Source: Mammaliicoccus lentus
Lineage (GTDB): Bacteria; Bacillota; Bacilli; Staphylococcales; Staphylococcaceae
Assembly: GCF_002902755.1 (NCBI RefSeq)
Contig: NZ_PPRS01000010.1
Span: forward strand, 25,648 to 89,647
Length of the DNA: 64,000 nt
Direction: 5' to 3'
Part shown: piece after piece, positions 43,130 through 51,990 of the stretch
How positions within the stretch are numbered: position 1 is the first letter of the stretch
How the letters are laid out: each line of letters starts with the position of its first letter
The notes under the pieces: model-generated
What the model was told of the DNA's origin: nothing
What the model saw: only the letters and a program-made list of their open reading frames with translations
Databases searched by the model: none
Program-made: the position numbers and the translations under genes

Positions 43130-44431
43130 CTAATCTGTAATCACTTTATGGATTAAAGTCGGTTTCACTTGTTCATCAGAAATATCAATGTTATTTAAAA
43201 TTTTCTCTTCAACATCTTTAATATCTTCTTGATTTGCATAGATTGTTACAAGTGATTCTCCTTCTTCAACTTTATCTCCAACTTTTTTATTTAATACTAA
43301 ACCAACGGCTAAGTCAATTATATCATCTTTTGTAGCTCTTCCTGCCCCTAAAAGCATTGAAGCAACACCAATCTCATCAGCTACAATGTTAGATACATAT
43401 CCAGATTTTTTCGCCTTTACTTCAAATGTATGTTGAGCTTGAGGTAATTTAGAAACATCATCAACTACCGAACCATCTCCGCCTTGGTTTTCAAGGAATA
43501 CTTTAAACTTCTCAAGTGCTTTACCGTTTTGGATAACTTCTTGTAATTTTTCTCGTGCCTCATCTAAATTCTCAGCTTTTTTAGCTAAAACAACCATTTG
43601 AGATCCTAAAGTTAATACAAGTTCTGTTAAATCTTCAGGTCCTTCACCTCTTAACGTTTCTATTGCTTCTTTCACTTCAAGTCCATTGCCAATTGCTCTT
43701 CCTAATGGTTGACTCATATCAGAAATAATAGCCATAGTATTTCGCCCTACATTATTCCCTATTTTCACCATTGCATGCGCTAATAATTCTGAGTCTTCTA
43801 GCGTTTTCATAAACGCACCAGCACCCGTCTTCACATCTAAAACAATCGCATCTGCTCCAGCTGCAATTTTCTTACTCATTATAGATGACGCAATAAGTGG
43901 GATAGAGTTAACTGTTCCAGTAACATCACGTAGACCATAAAGCTTTTTATCTGCTGGTGTTAAGTTTCCAGTTTGACCAATAACAGCTACTTTATCTCTA
44001 TTTACTAAATCAATAAATTCTTGTTCTGATATTTCTACATGGAAACCTTCAACCGCTTCTAATTTATCTATTGTACCGCCAGTGTGACCTAATCCTCGGC
44101 CACTCATTTTTGCTACAGGTATATCTAATGCAGCTACTAAAGGAGCCAATACTAAAGTAGTTGTATCTCCCACTCCACCTGTTGAATGTTTATCCACTTT
44201 AATACCTTCAATTTCAGATAAATCAATTTGATCGCCTGATTCAACCATTGCCATCGTTAAATATGCACGCTCGTTATCAGTCATATCTTGGAAATATGTC
44301 GCCATTGCAAAACTTGAAGCTTGATAATCAGGTATTTCTCCATCAGTATACCCTTTAATGAAAAATTCAATTTCTTCTTTCGTTAATTCTTTCCCGTCTC
44401 GTTTCTTAGCTATAACATCTACCATTCTCAT
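43130..44431 (-). CDS. pdp: pyrimidine-nucleoside phosphorylase
   Basis: It phosphorolyses thymidine, deoxyuridine and uridine. The 433-residue protein begins [20 protein letters not shown] and contains [32 protein letters not shown] and [12 protein letters not shown], the phosphate and ribose sites of the type II pyrimidine phosphorylases. GGAGGGTTTCATT precedes the ATG. It lies between deoC and deoB in one leftward operon. Confidence 0.96.
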   Translation of the reverse strand: MRMVDVIAKKRDGKELTKEEIEFFIKGYTDGEIPDYQASSFAMATYFQDMTDNERAYLTMAMVESGDQIDLSEIEGIKVDKHSTGGVGDTTTLVLAPLVAALDIPVAKMSGRGLGHTGGTIDKLEAVEGFHVEISEQEFIDLVNRDKVAVIGQTGNLTPADKKLYGLRDVTGTVNSIPLIASSIMSKKIAAGADAIVLDVKTGAGAFMKTLEDSELLAHAMVKIGNNVGRNTMAIISDMSQPLGRAIGNGLEVKEAIETLRGEGPEDLTELVLTLGSQMVVLAKKAENLDEAREKLQEVIQNGKALEKFKVFLENQGGDGSVVDDVSKLPQAQHTFEVKAKKSGYVSNIVADEIGVASMLLGAGRATKDDIIDLAVGLVLNKKVGDKVEEGESLVTIYANQEDIKDVEEKILNNIDISDEQVKPTLIHKVITD

Positions 44432-44477
44432 AATGAAACCCTCCTGTTTATGAATACGCTTACTTGTATTTCAAAAG

Positions 44478-44506
44478 ATTAAAGGTACATAAACGTACCT
44501 TTAATT
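44478..44506 (-). terminator. weak hairpin between deoC and pdp
   Basis: ATTAAAGGTAC (44479-44489) pairs with GTACCTTTAAT (44496-44506). It lies beyond the deoC stop, about 50 bases ahead of pdp. The leftward T-run is poor, so it may act as a partial terminator or an RNA processing or stability element inside the operon. Confidence 0.6.
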
Positions 44507-45169
44507 TTAATAATCTGAATCAGATGATTCACCTTTTAATATTTTCACACCTGCTGAAGCACCAATACGAGTTGCACCATTATCAATCATCGTCTTAACA
44601 TCTTCGTATGAACGGATACCACCTGAAGCTTTAACGCCTAAATCAGGACCAACTGTTTCTCTCATTAATTTGATATCTTCTGCAGTTGCGCCACCTGATG
44701 AGAATCCAGTTGATGTTTTAACGAAATCTGCACCTGCAGCAAGAGCTAATTCACATGCTCTAACTTTCTCATCTTCTGTTAATAAACAAGTTTCAATAAT
44801 TACTTTAGTTGTTACACCATTTGCTGCTGCTACAACACTTTCAATATCACGTTTAACTTCTTCATCACGACCGTCTTTAAGCGCACCAATATTGATGACC
44901 ATGTCTACTTCTTGTGCACCTTTTTTAATAGCGTCTTCTGTTTCAAAAGCCTTCACTTCACTTGTTGTTGCCCCTAAAGGGAACCCAATTACTGTACAAA
45001 CTAATACATCTGTACTTTCTAATGCTTTTCGTGCATGTGCAACATGTGTTGGATTAATACATACAGATTTAAATCCATATTCTTTCGCTTCTTCTAATAA
45101 AGCATCAATTTGTTCCAGTGTTGTGTCTGGTTTTAAAGCTGTGTGATCGATATATTTTGCTAATGTCAT
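44507..45169 (-). CDS. deoC: deoxyribose-phosphate aldolase
   Basis: It splits deoxyribose 5-phosphate to acetaldehyde and glyceraldehyde 3-phosphate. The 220-residue class I aldolase has Schiff-base Lys151 ([10 protein letters not shown]), with Lys180 and Asp89 (EVDMVINIG) as proton relay. GAGGAGGATTC precedes the ATG. It is first in the leftward deo operon. Confidence 0.96.
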   Translation of the reverse strand: MTLAKYIDHTALKPDTTLEQIDALLEEAKEYGFKSVCINPTHVAHARKALESTDVLVCTVIGFPLGATTSEVKAFETEDAIKKGAQEVDMVINIGALKDGRDEEVKRDIESVVAAANGVTTKVIIETCLLTEDEKVRACELALAAGADFVKTSTGFSSGGATAEDIKLMRETVGPDLGVKASGGIRSYEDVKTMIDNGATRIGASAGVKILKGESSDSDY

Positions 45170-45204
45170 AGTGAATCCTCCTCGTATATTCTATCTTTAA
45201 CTAT

Positions 45205-45255
45205 ATTATAAACAAGCTTTGAACAAATGTAAAATGATATAAGAAATTTTGTTCA
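45205..45255 (-). promoter_or_regulatory. deoC operon promoter and probable DeoR operator
   Basis: On the minus strand TTTACA (45233-45228), 17 bp, TATAAT (45210-45205). An inverted pair TGAACAAA (45220-45227) and TTTGTTCA (45248-45255) flanks and enters the promoter. B. subtilis DeoR recognises ATTGAACAAA-type half-sites, so this is a plausible operator (inference). Confidence 0.65.
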
Positions 45256-46197
45256 TAAATCTAATAATGCTTGTGCTGTATATTGATCAGTGATCAATAT
45301 ATTACTTAAACGACCTTCTAAAGCACCACGTATAGCAGAAATTTTGTGGTCTCCTCCAGCTACTAAAATAGAATTTTCAATTTCTTTTAGAGCATCTAAT
45401 TCAATACCTATCGTTCGGTCATTTATAGCTTGATCTGCAACTTCCCCTTGCTCGTTATAAAAGCGTGAGCAAATATCTCCCACAGCTGAGTGTTTAATTC
45501 TCTCTTTTTCTTCATCGTTAAAAAATCCTAATTTAAATAATAAAGAAGAATCTCTAACTGTTCCTACTGTAAACAAAGCGATATTAACTTGTCTTCCTTG
45601 TTCTAAAATAGATTGGATGTGTCTATCTTTTTCTACCATTTGCTTAACTTCTTTCACATCAAATATAACTGGTAGAGGCAAATCTCTGGGTGTCGCATTA
45701 TAAGCTTGTGCAAACCTTTCAAGGATTTGATGGCTTCTTGTGTCTATATGAGAAAAACTAATACCACCTTTAAGTTGTATTACACCAATATCCTTTAAAT
45801 GTGTAGACTGTAAAAATTGAGACACTTGATACATTGTTTTACCCCAACTAATGCCAATATTATCTCCATCTTTAACAATAGTATTTAAATATTCCGCGGT
45901 ACGCTTTCCAATAGCACTTTGTACGTTTAAATAATCATTATGCGATGCATGTTCAACAATACAATCTTTCAATTGGTATTTAGCTTTTAATAGTGAAGCT
46001 AAACTTTCAGCATCTTGATATGGATCTTCAATTGTTACTTTGACAAACCCATGTTCTTTCGCGTGATTCAATAATCTCGATACAGTTGGTCTAGAGATAT
46101 TAAGCTTTTGAGCTATTGCTTCTTGACTTAAACTATCTTCATAATATAGTTTTGCTACGCGTATGCTGTCTTTATTTTTTTGTAAATCCATCTCCAT
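45253..46197 (-). CDS. deoR: SorC/DeoR-type repressor of deoxynucleoside genes
   Basis: A 314-residue SorC-family regulator. The N-terminal helix-turn-helix (about 20-50: DSLSQEAIAQKLNISRPTVS, RLLNHAKEHGFVKV) is followed by a sugar-phosphate effector domain (about 60-314) with IGISWGKTMYQV and VAGGDHKISAIRGAL. The gene lies between deoC and divergent deoD, as expected for the B. subtilis-type DeoR that responds to deoxyribose 5-phosphate. Two close ATGs are possible (46197 and 46191). Confidence 0.88.
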   Translation of the reverse strand: MEMDLQKNKDSIRVAKLYYEDSLSQEAIAQKLNISRPTVSRLLNHAKEHGFVKVTIEDPYQDAESLASLLKAKYQLKDCIVEHASHNDYLNVQSAIGKRTAEYLNTIVKDGDNIGISWGKTMYQVSQFLQSTHLKDIGVIQLKGGISFSHIDTRSHQILERFAQAYNATPRDLPLPVIFDVKEVKQMVEKDRHIQSILEQGRQVNIALFTVGTVRDSSLLFKLGFFNDEEKERIKHSAVGDICSRFYNEQGEVADQAINDRTIGIELDALKEIENSILVAGGDHKISAIRGALEGRLSNILITDQYTAQALLDL

Positions 46198-46300
46198 TCA
46201 CCACTTTCTTTCAACTTAATCGTACAAAAATTCGCAAAAAATTGAAACAAATGTTATCTTTAAATTGAAAAAACTTTTATTTTTAAAGGAGAAGATAGTT

Positions 46301-47011
46301 ATGACACAAGGGACACCGCATATTCAACCAAATGGTGTAAAAATTGCAAAAACTGTACTAATGCCTGGGGATCCATTACGTGCTAAATTTATTGCTGAAA
46401 ACTTTTTAGAAAATGTTGAACAATTCAACGATGTAAGAAATATGTTAGGATACACAGGTACATATAAAGGAAAAGAAGTATCGGTTATGGGCTCAGGTAT
46501 GGGTATCGCTTCAATCGGTATTTATTCTTATGAACTATATAATTTCTTTGATGTAGAAACGATTATCCGAATTGGATCATGCGGTGCTATGCAAGAGAAT
46601 ATCAATTTATATGATATTATTATTGCACAAGGTGCATCTACTAATTCTCGCTATGTTGACCAATTCAACGTACCAGGTTACTTCGCACCAATTGCTGACT
46701 TCGGTTTAGTATCAAGCGCTAAAAATAAAGCAGACGAAATTGGAGCAACTACTCATGTAGGTAATATCTTCTCAAGTGATATTTTCTATAATGCAGACAC
46801 AGAAGTAACAAGTAAATGGGCAAGATTAGGTATTTTAGGTGTTGAAATGGAATCAGCAGGTTTATACATAAATGCTGCTGATGCCGGTAAAAAAGCACTA
46901 GGTATCTTTACAGTTAGTGACCACTTATTAAGAGACGAAGCAACAACAGCAGAAGAAAGACAAAATTCATTTACTCAAATGATGGAAATTGCTTTAGAAA
47001 TCGCTGAATAA
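46301..47011 (+). CDS. deoD: purine-nucleoside phosphorylase DeoD
   Basis: It phosphorolyses purine (deoxy)nucleosides. The 236-residue hexameric type enzyme begins MTQGTPHIQPNGVKIAKTVL and has MPGDPLRAKFIAE, GSGMGIASIGIYS, IRIGSCGAM and GVEMESAGLY. ATG 46301 follows AAGGAGAAGATAGTT. The open frame to 46265 is not needed. It is divergent from deoR across about 100 bp rich in TTGAA/TTCAA words, probably a shared operator region. Confidence 0.96.
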   Translation: MTQGTPHIQPNGVKIAKTVLMPGDPLRAKFIAENFLENVEQFNDVRNMLGYTGTYKGKEVSVMGSGMGIASIGIYSYELYNFFDVETIIRIGSCGAMQENINLYDIIIAQGASTNSRYVDQFNVPGYFAPIADFGLVSSAKNKADEIGATTHVGNIFSSDIFYNADTEVTSKWARLGILGVEMESAGLYINAADAGKKALGIFTVSDHLLRDEATTAEERQNSFTQMMEIALEIAE

Positions 47012-47029
47012 TAAAGAGAATATATTAGT

Positions 47030-47150
47030 AGGGAGTGGGACAGAAATCTCATTTTATTAAAAAGATTTCGTAGTCCACCCCGGCAAAGATGACTAGGTAT
47101 GAAAAAAGCTTGATATAAGCGCATTTTCGTACCAGTCAGCTACTGCCAAT
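47030..47150 (+). repeat. dispersed staphylococcal-type intergenic repeat, copy 2
   Basis: About 120 bp with AGGGAGTGGGACAG, CACCCCGGCAAAGATGAC, GCTTGATATAAGCGCATTTT and CCAGTCAGCTACTGCCAAT. It is collinear with the copy at 3714-3832. AGTGGGAC and AAATCT can pair with AGATTT and GTCCAC. It lies between deoD and its terminator. Confidence 0.8.
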
Positions 47151-47157
47151 ACAAAAA

Positions 47158-47197
47158 GAGAGCCTGGGACAATTAGTTATGTCCCAGGTTCTTTTTT
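47158..47197 (+). terminator. terminator of deoD
   Basis: GAGCCTGGGACA pairs with TGTCCCAGGTTC, followed by six T. Confidence 0.92.
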
Positions 47198-47203
47198 ATA
47201 ACG

Positions 47204-47456
47204 TTGTTACATTCAAGGTCGCTATGTTACACGTGAACCTCGTCTTGCAATATTCAGGTCCCTTATTGTCATTTCTTACCAAACGTGTCAATAACAGTAC
47301 CTTTATTGTCATTTCTCATCAAACGTGTCAACAACAGTGCCTTTATTGTCACTTCTCATCAAACGTGTCAACAACAGTGCCTTTATTGTCACTTCTTACC
47401 AAACGTGTCAACAACAGTGCCTTTATTGTCACTTCTTACCAAACGTGTCAACAAGC
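47204..47456. repeat. tandem array: family A remnants then five 40-bp B units
   Basis: Five units start at 47263, 47303, 47343, 47383 and 47423, exactly 40 bp apart. Each is a 32-bp inverted-repeat-ended core, TTATTGTC then 16 nt then GTCAA(T/C)AA, plus an 8-bp spacer CAGTRCCT. Just before them, 47224-47253 is a degenerate family A unit (ATGTTAC to GCAATAT), and 47204-47213 looks like the end of another. Both families recur at 26623-26774 in the opposite orientation. Short frames run through the array, but the 40-bp period is not a multiple of three, so coding is unlikely. Confidence 0.88.
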
Positions 47457-47496
47457 AAAACTATATACATCAAATATTCTACATTCTTTAATAATA

Positions 47497-47541
47497 AAAA
47501 AGCACCGGCTTATTGAGAATTCTCAATAAGCCGGTGCTTGA
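47497..47541 (-). terminator. terminator of dps
   Basis: AAGCACCGGCTTATTGAGAA and its exact complement form a 20-bp stem; on the minus strand it ends in six T. It lies 40 bases after the dps stop. Confidence 0.93.
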
Positions 47542-47582
47542 TAATGAGATAGATTTAATTAAACTACCTCATTTATATTTTA

Positions 47583-48026
47583 TTATCCTAAGAATGATTT
47601 AAGCATCCAGTTGTGTTTTTCAAGACTTGTTACCATACCTAATAACATGTCTCCTGTCATTTCGTCATCTAATTTTTCCGCTAATTGAATACCTTCTTCT
47701 AATTGTCCAATTACAGTTGTGAAGTCTTTTGATAATTGTTCTACCATTTGGTTAGCTGATAGATTTTTCTCTGCTTCTTTAACTTCTGACCATTCTAAAG
47801 CTTCTTGTAAAGTAGCGATTGGGTTACCATCGATTGCTAAAATACGTTCAGCAATGTCGTCGATATATACACTTGCTTCATTGTATAATTCTTCAAATTT
47901 TTCGTGTAGTGAGAAGAAGTTTGGTCCTTTTACATACCAATGATAATTGTGTAGTTTAGTGAAAAGTACTGTCCATTCTGCTACTTGTTTGTTTAATACT
48001 TCAATTACTTCTTTATTGTTATTCAT
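47583..48026 (-). CDS. dps: Dps family DNA-binding ferritin-like protein (MrgA)
   Basis: A 147-residue Dps/MrgA protein that forms a 12-mer shell, stores iron by using hydrogen peroxide and protects DNA. Ferroxidase residues are visible in LHNYHWYVKGPNFFSLHEKF followed by YNEASVYIDDIAERILAIDG. The promoter contains a PerR box, as for staphylococcal and Bacillus mrgA. It is monocistronic. Confidence 0.95.
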   Translation of the reverse strand: MNNNKEVIEVLNKQVAEWTVLFTKLHNYHWYVKGPNFFSLHEKFEELYNEASVYIDDIAERILAIDGNPIATLQEALEWSEVKEAEKNLSANQMVEQLSKDFTTVIGQLEEGIQLAEKLDDEMTGDMLLGMVTSLEKHNWMLKSFLG

Positions 48027-48082
48027 TTATTACACTCCTCTAAGATTTGTTTGTTATTTGGTCTCTTTTGATTACAATAACT

Positions 48083-48111
48083 ATTATATTATAATCATTC
48101 TAATCTGTCAA
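48083..48111 (-). promoter_or_regulatory. dps promoter with PerR box in the spacer
   Basis: On the minus strand a consensus TTGACA (48111-48106), exactly 17 bp, and a consensus TATAAT (48088-48083). The spacer holds TTATAATCATTCTAA (48089-48103), 14 of 15 to the PerR consensus, so bound PerR would cover the promoter. Peroxide-inducible, iron/manganese-dependent control is expected. Confidence 0.9.
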
Positions 48112-48183
48112 CGCTATTTACACACTTATTTAGAATCATTATAAATAAGTTGCAAATTCTAAAAGTTTTTTTCTCAAATAAAT

Positions 48184-48216
48184 TAAGGTAAAAGACTACA
48201 TTAGTCTTTTACCTTA
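48184..48216 (-). terminator. terminator of the ribose operon
   Basis: AAGGTAAAAGACTA pairs with TAGTCTTTTACCTT on the minus strand, followed by AATTT, 20 bases after rbsB. Confidence 0.88.
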
Positions 48217-48235
48217 TTCACCATAAAATAAACAT

Positions 48236-49153
48236 TTATTTAGATTTTTCGAGTTTAAGTGGTACTTTAATTTCTTTATCTACTTTTTTACCTTCCATCA
48301 GTTTCAATACTGAATTTACTGATTCTTGTCCCATTTTTTCAGGTTGCTGAGCGATTGTTGCATCTAACTTACCTTCTTTAATAGATTGCATCGCATCTTC
48401 ATTTCCGTCAAATCCTACAACGAGTATATCTTTATCGCCTACCGCTTCTATTGCTCCTAAAGCCATCTCATCGTTATGAGAGAATATTGCTTTAACACCT
48501 GGATGAGCTTGTAATATGTTTTGAGTGACATTGAGCCCTTCTGCACGATCAAATTTAGCGCTTTGCTTTGCGATAACATCTAATGATTTATCTGCTACTT
48601 CATGGAATCCTTTTCCTCTTTCTCTAGTAGCACTTGCGCCAGGTACACCTTCTAATTCAGCGACTTTAGCATTTTCACCTAATTCATCTAAGATAAATTT
48701 GCCACCCATCTTACCGCCTTCTATATTATCCGAAGCAATAAATGTAGCGACATCACCTTTATCAACTGATCTATCTAAAGTAATAACTGGAATACCTTCA
48801 TTGTTAGCAGATTGAACTGCACTAGAAATGGCACTTGAATCAGTTGGATTCACAACTAAATAATCAACCTGTTGTTGAACTAAGTCTTCTATATCATTTG
48901 TTTGTTTAGCAGAATCATCCCTCGCATCTACTACTTTAACATTCATACCTTGCTTTTTAGCCTCTTTTTGAAGTCCTTCTTTAATTGAAACAAAAAATGG
49001 ATTATTTAAAGTCGAAACACTTACCCCTATTGTAATATCTGATTTCTTTTTATTCGTTTTACTACCATTGTCTTTTTTTAATGGAGATTCTAACGAACAT
49101 GCTGATAAAAACACTACCAACGAAAGAAAAAGTATTAAAAATTTCTTCATCAT
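48236..49153 (-). CDS. rbsB: ribose ABC transporter substrate-binding lipoprotein
   Basis: A 305-residue periplasmic-binding-type protein anchored by lipobox LSAC with Cys19. The ribose family features are GVSVSTLNNPFFVSIKEG, VNPTDSSAISSAVQSAN and VVGFDGNEDAMQSIKEGKLDAT. Two ATGs are adjacent at 49153 and 49150. It is the last gene of rbsRKDACB and delivers ribose to RbsAC at the membrane. Confidence 0.94.
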   Translation of the reverse strand: MMKKFLILFLSLVVFLSACSLESPLKKDNGSKTNKKKSDITIGVSVSTLNNPFFVSIKEGLQKEAKKQGMNVKVVDARDDSAKQTNDIEDLVQQQVDYLVVNPTDSSAISSAVQSANNEGIPVITLDRSVDKGDVATFIASDNIEGGKMGGKFILDELGENAKVAELEGVPGASATRERGKGFHEVADKSLDVIAKQSAKFDRAEGLNVTQNILQAHPGVKAIFSHNDEMALGAIEAVGDKDILVVGFDGNEDAMQSIKEGKLDATIAQQPEKMGQESVNSVLKLMEGKKVDKEIKVPLKLEKSK

Positions 49154-49172
49154 TTATCCCTCACTTTGTTAA

Positions 49173-50111
49173 TTATTTTTTACGATCTATAAGAACAGCA
49201 ATTAATATAACAATACCTTTTACTACTTGTTGATAGAATGAAGATACACCTAATAAGTTCAATCCATTATTCAACACGCCGATAATAAGTACACCAATTA
49301 GTGTACCAACGATACGCCCTTTACCACCTGTTAAAGACGTTCCACCTAACACTACTGCTGCTATGGCATCTAGTTCATATGAAGTACCAGCAGTCGGTTG
49401 AGCTGAATTTAGACGTGATGTTAATATTGCTCCAGCTAAAGCTGACATTAAACCAGATATACCATAAATTAAGATTTTTACTTTATTAACTTTGATTCCT
49501 GAAATTTTAGAAGCTACTTCATTTCCCCCGATGGCATATGTATGTCTACCAAAAGTTGTCTTCTGTAGAATAATTGCCAATACAATAAATACGATAATCA
49601 TCGTTATTGCCGGTACTGGTATACCAAAGAAATAACCTTTACCAAACAATTGGAATAAATAACTATCACCTAAGTCTGTTATAGGATTACCATCTGTAAT
49701 AACTAACGTTAATCCTCTAAAAATTGTCATAGTTGCCAATGTTGCAATAAATGGCGCCATGCTACCGAAAGTAACCAAAACACCGTTAAATACCCCTAGT
49801 AAAAATCCTCCTAATACACCAACAATTAAAGCTACAATTGGATCAAGACCACTCGTAATTAAAATTGCTGTAAATGCACTTGATAAAGCTAATATAGACC
49901 CTACTGATAAATCTATACCACCTGTCAAAATAACAAACGTCATACCAAAAGCAATTAAACCGTTAATAGATACTTGTCTCAATAAGTTAAGTAAATTCGA
50001 TAAATCTAAAAATGCAGTATTTAAAACACTTATAACAACCACTAAAAGAATCAATCCTATAAATGGTATAATTTTTTCTAACAATGATGATTTAGCTGTT
50101 AACTGTTGCAT
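49173..50111 (-). CDS. rbsC: ribose ABC transporter permease
   Basis: A 312-residue permease with eight to ten membrane helices. Family segments include LRQVSINGLIAFGMTFVILT, GGIDLSVGSILALSS and LDAIAAVVLGGTSLTGGKG. The start lies 20 bases inside the end of rbsA, so the two are coupled. Confidence 0.94.
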   Translation of the reverse strand: MQQLTAKSSLLEKIIPFIGLILLVVVISVLNTAFLDLSNLLNLLRQVSINGLIAFGMTFVILTGGIDLSVGSILALSSAFTAILITSGLDPIVALIVGVLGGFLLGVFNGVLVTFGSMAPFIATLATMTIFRGLTLVITDGNPITDLGDSYLFQLFGKGYFFGIPVPAITMIIVFIVLAIILQKTTFGRHTYAIGGNEVASKISGIKVNKVKILIYGISGLMSALAGAILTSRLNSAQPTAGTSYELDAIAAVVLGGTSLTGGKGRIVGTLIGVLIIGVLNNGLNLLGVSSFYQQVVKGIVILIAVLIDRKK

Positions 50112-51588
50112 TTAATTCCCCTCCTGTAGCCAATGTCATAATATTTTCTTCTGTAATTTGTTCCGCTTCAACTTGTCCCTTTATTTCTCCTTCTTGTACA
50201 ACTAAGACTCTATCACTCATACCGATAACTTCTGGTAATTCTGAAGAAATCATTATAATAGAAACACCGCGCTCAGTTAATTCGTTCATTAATTGATAAA
50301 TTTCTCTCTTTGCTCCAACATCAATACCTCTAGTCGGTTCATCTAGTATTAAAACTTGTGCACCCGTACCAATCCATTTAGCTAAAACTACTTTCTGTTG
50401 ATTACCACCGGAAAGTGAAGAAACAAGTGCTTTTCTATTTGTTTTAATATTTAGTCGTTTACTCATTTGATCAGCAAATATATGAACAGACTTTTCTTTC
50501 GTAAAGCCTTTATTGGAAAAGCTTTCTAAAGAAGGTAAAACCATATTATCTTCAATAGAGAAATCTAATATCAGACCTTCGTCCTTTCTGTTCTCAGTAA
50601 TAAACCCAATTCCGTTTTTCATAGCGTCTTCTGGTGAATTAATGGAAACTTTTTTACCGTTAATCGTAATGTCTTTACTGCCTTTATCTATGCCGAATAA
50701 ACTTCGCATTATTTCAGTTCTGCCAGCCCCCATTAGTCCACTAACACCAAAAATTTCTCCTTTTCTTAATGAAAATGATATATCTTTAATTTGATGTTCA
50801 TCATTATTTAACGATTTAACGTCCATGATGATATTACCAGGTGAAACAGTTCTTTTCGGAAATTGTTCTGTTAAATCTCTACCTACCATTGATTTAACTA
50901 TCTCATCATAATTAGTATCATTCGTTTCTTTATATAACACTGTTTTACCATCTCTCATTACAGTTATCTCATCAGATATCTCAAAGATTTCTGCCATTCT
51001 ATGTGAAATATACACAAATGCAACGCCTTGTTTTTGCAAGCTTTTAATAAGCTTAAACAATTGATTAATTTCTTTATCCGTTAAAGCAGCTGTTGGTTCA
51101 TCCATAACGATTATTTTAGCGTTCGTCATCAATGCTTTAGCAATTTCTATCATTTGTTGTTCACCAATAGAACATTTTCCTGCAACTTTTTTAAGTGGTA
51201 TTTTAAAGTTTAACTTTTCAAATACTTTCATTGCTTCTTTCTTCATCTGTCTCTCGTTTAAGATTCCAAATTTATTTCTAATTTCTTTACCAATAAACAA
51301 ATTTTCTAACACTGTTAATTCTGACCAAATATTTAATTCTTGGTGTATAAAAGTTATGCCTGCTTCTTCAGCCATTTGTGCATCTTTATATTCAATATTT
51401 TCATCTTTGTATATTATCTGACCCTCATCTTTGCCGTGTATACCTACTAAAATTTTCATTAACGTAGATTTACCTGCCCCGTTTTCTCCCATCAATGCAT
51501 GTACAGAAGCTTCCTTTAAAATAAAATCTACCCCAGTTAACACTTTATTTTGTCCAAAAGCTTTATGTATATTCTTCATCTGTAACAT
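50092..51588 (-). CDS. rbsA: ribose ABC transporter ATP-binding protein
   Basis: A 498-residue double ATPase of the sugar CUT2 class. The first domain has MGENGAGKSTLMKILVG and Walker B IIVMDEPTAALTD. The second has VSGLMGAGRTEIMRSLFG (degenerate P-loop, usual for RbsA), signature LSGGNQQKVVLAKW and LILDEPTRGIDVGAK. GGAGGGTTACC precedes the ATG. Confidence 0.96.
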   Translation of the reverse strand: MLQMKNIHKAFGQNKVLTGVDFILKEASVHALMGENGAGKSTLMKILVGIHGKDEGQIIYKDENIEYKDAQMAEEAGITFIHQELNIWSELTVLENLFIGKEIRNKFGILNERQMKKEAMKVFEKLNFKIPLKKVAGKCSIGEQQMIEIAKALMTNAKIIVMDEPTAALTDKEINQLFKLIKSLQKQGVAFVYISHRMAEIFEISDEITVMRDGKTVLYKETNDTNYDEIVKSMVGRDLTEQFPKRTVSPGNIIMDVKSLNNDEHQIKDISFSLRKGEIFGVSGLMGAGRTEIMRSLFGIDKGSKDITINGKKVSINSPEDAMKNGIGFITENRKDEGLILDFSIEDNMVLPSLESFSNKGFTKEKSVHIFADQMSKRLNIKTNRKALVSSLSGGNQQKVVLAKWIGTGAQVLILDEPTRGIDVGAKREIYQLMNELTERGVSIIMISSELPEVIGMSDRVLVVQEGEIKGQVEAEQITEENIMTLATGGELNATVNS

Positions 51589-51600
51589 GGTAACCCTCCT

Positions 51601-51990
51601 TTAGAATAAAACATCACTTTCCAATATGACATTTGCAAATGGTGTTGCTTCTCCAGTTCTAATAATCGCGACTGTATCATTTGTTAATTCTTTAAATCGT
51701 TCATGTGATACATATTCTGTATCAATATTAGATTGAGTAATCTTTTCAAAAAGCGAAACATTATCTTCTTTTATTTCTTCCGCAACGATCATTTTTTGAA
51801 CCGACATATGCTTCATCACTTCTTCGTAAACGCTTTCAAAATTTGGTACACCAAAAGACAGTGCTAAATCAATCTTCTTCACTTCTTTTGGAATTGGTAG
51901 ACCACAATCTGCTATTACTATTCTGTCTGTATGACCAAGATCACTTAATACTTTAGATATTTCACTGTTTAAAATCCCTGTTTTATACAT
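51601..51990 (-). CDS. rbsD: D-ribose pyranase
   Basis: It interconverts pyranose and furanose forms of ribose before phosphorylation. The 129-residue protein begins MYKTGILNSEISKVLSDLGH, with the catalytic His20, and has IADCGLPIP and a C-terminal IIRTGEATPFANVIL. It overlaps rbsK by 8 bases. Confidence 0.95.
   Translation of the reverse strand: MYKTGILNSEISKVLSDLGHTDRIVIADCGLPIPKEVKKIDLALSFGVPNFESVYEEVMKHMSVQKMIVAEEIKEDNVSLFEKITQSNIDTEYVSHERFKELTNDTVAIIRTGEATPFANVILESDVLF

Noticed and set aside
47179..47529. Overlapping open frames through the 40-bp tandem repeats (repeats of TKRVNNS-like peptides in several frames)
   Set aside because: The 40-bp period shifts frame at each unit, so all three frames stay open by composition. 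No ribosome binding site suits them, and the strong inverted repeats explain the sequence better.
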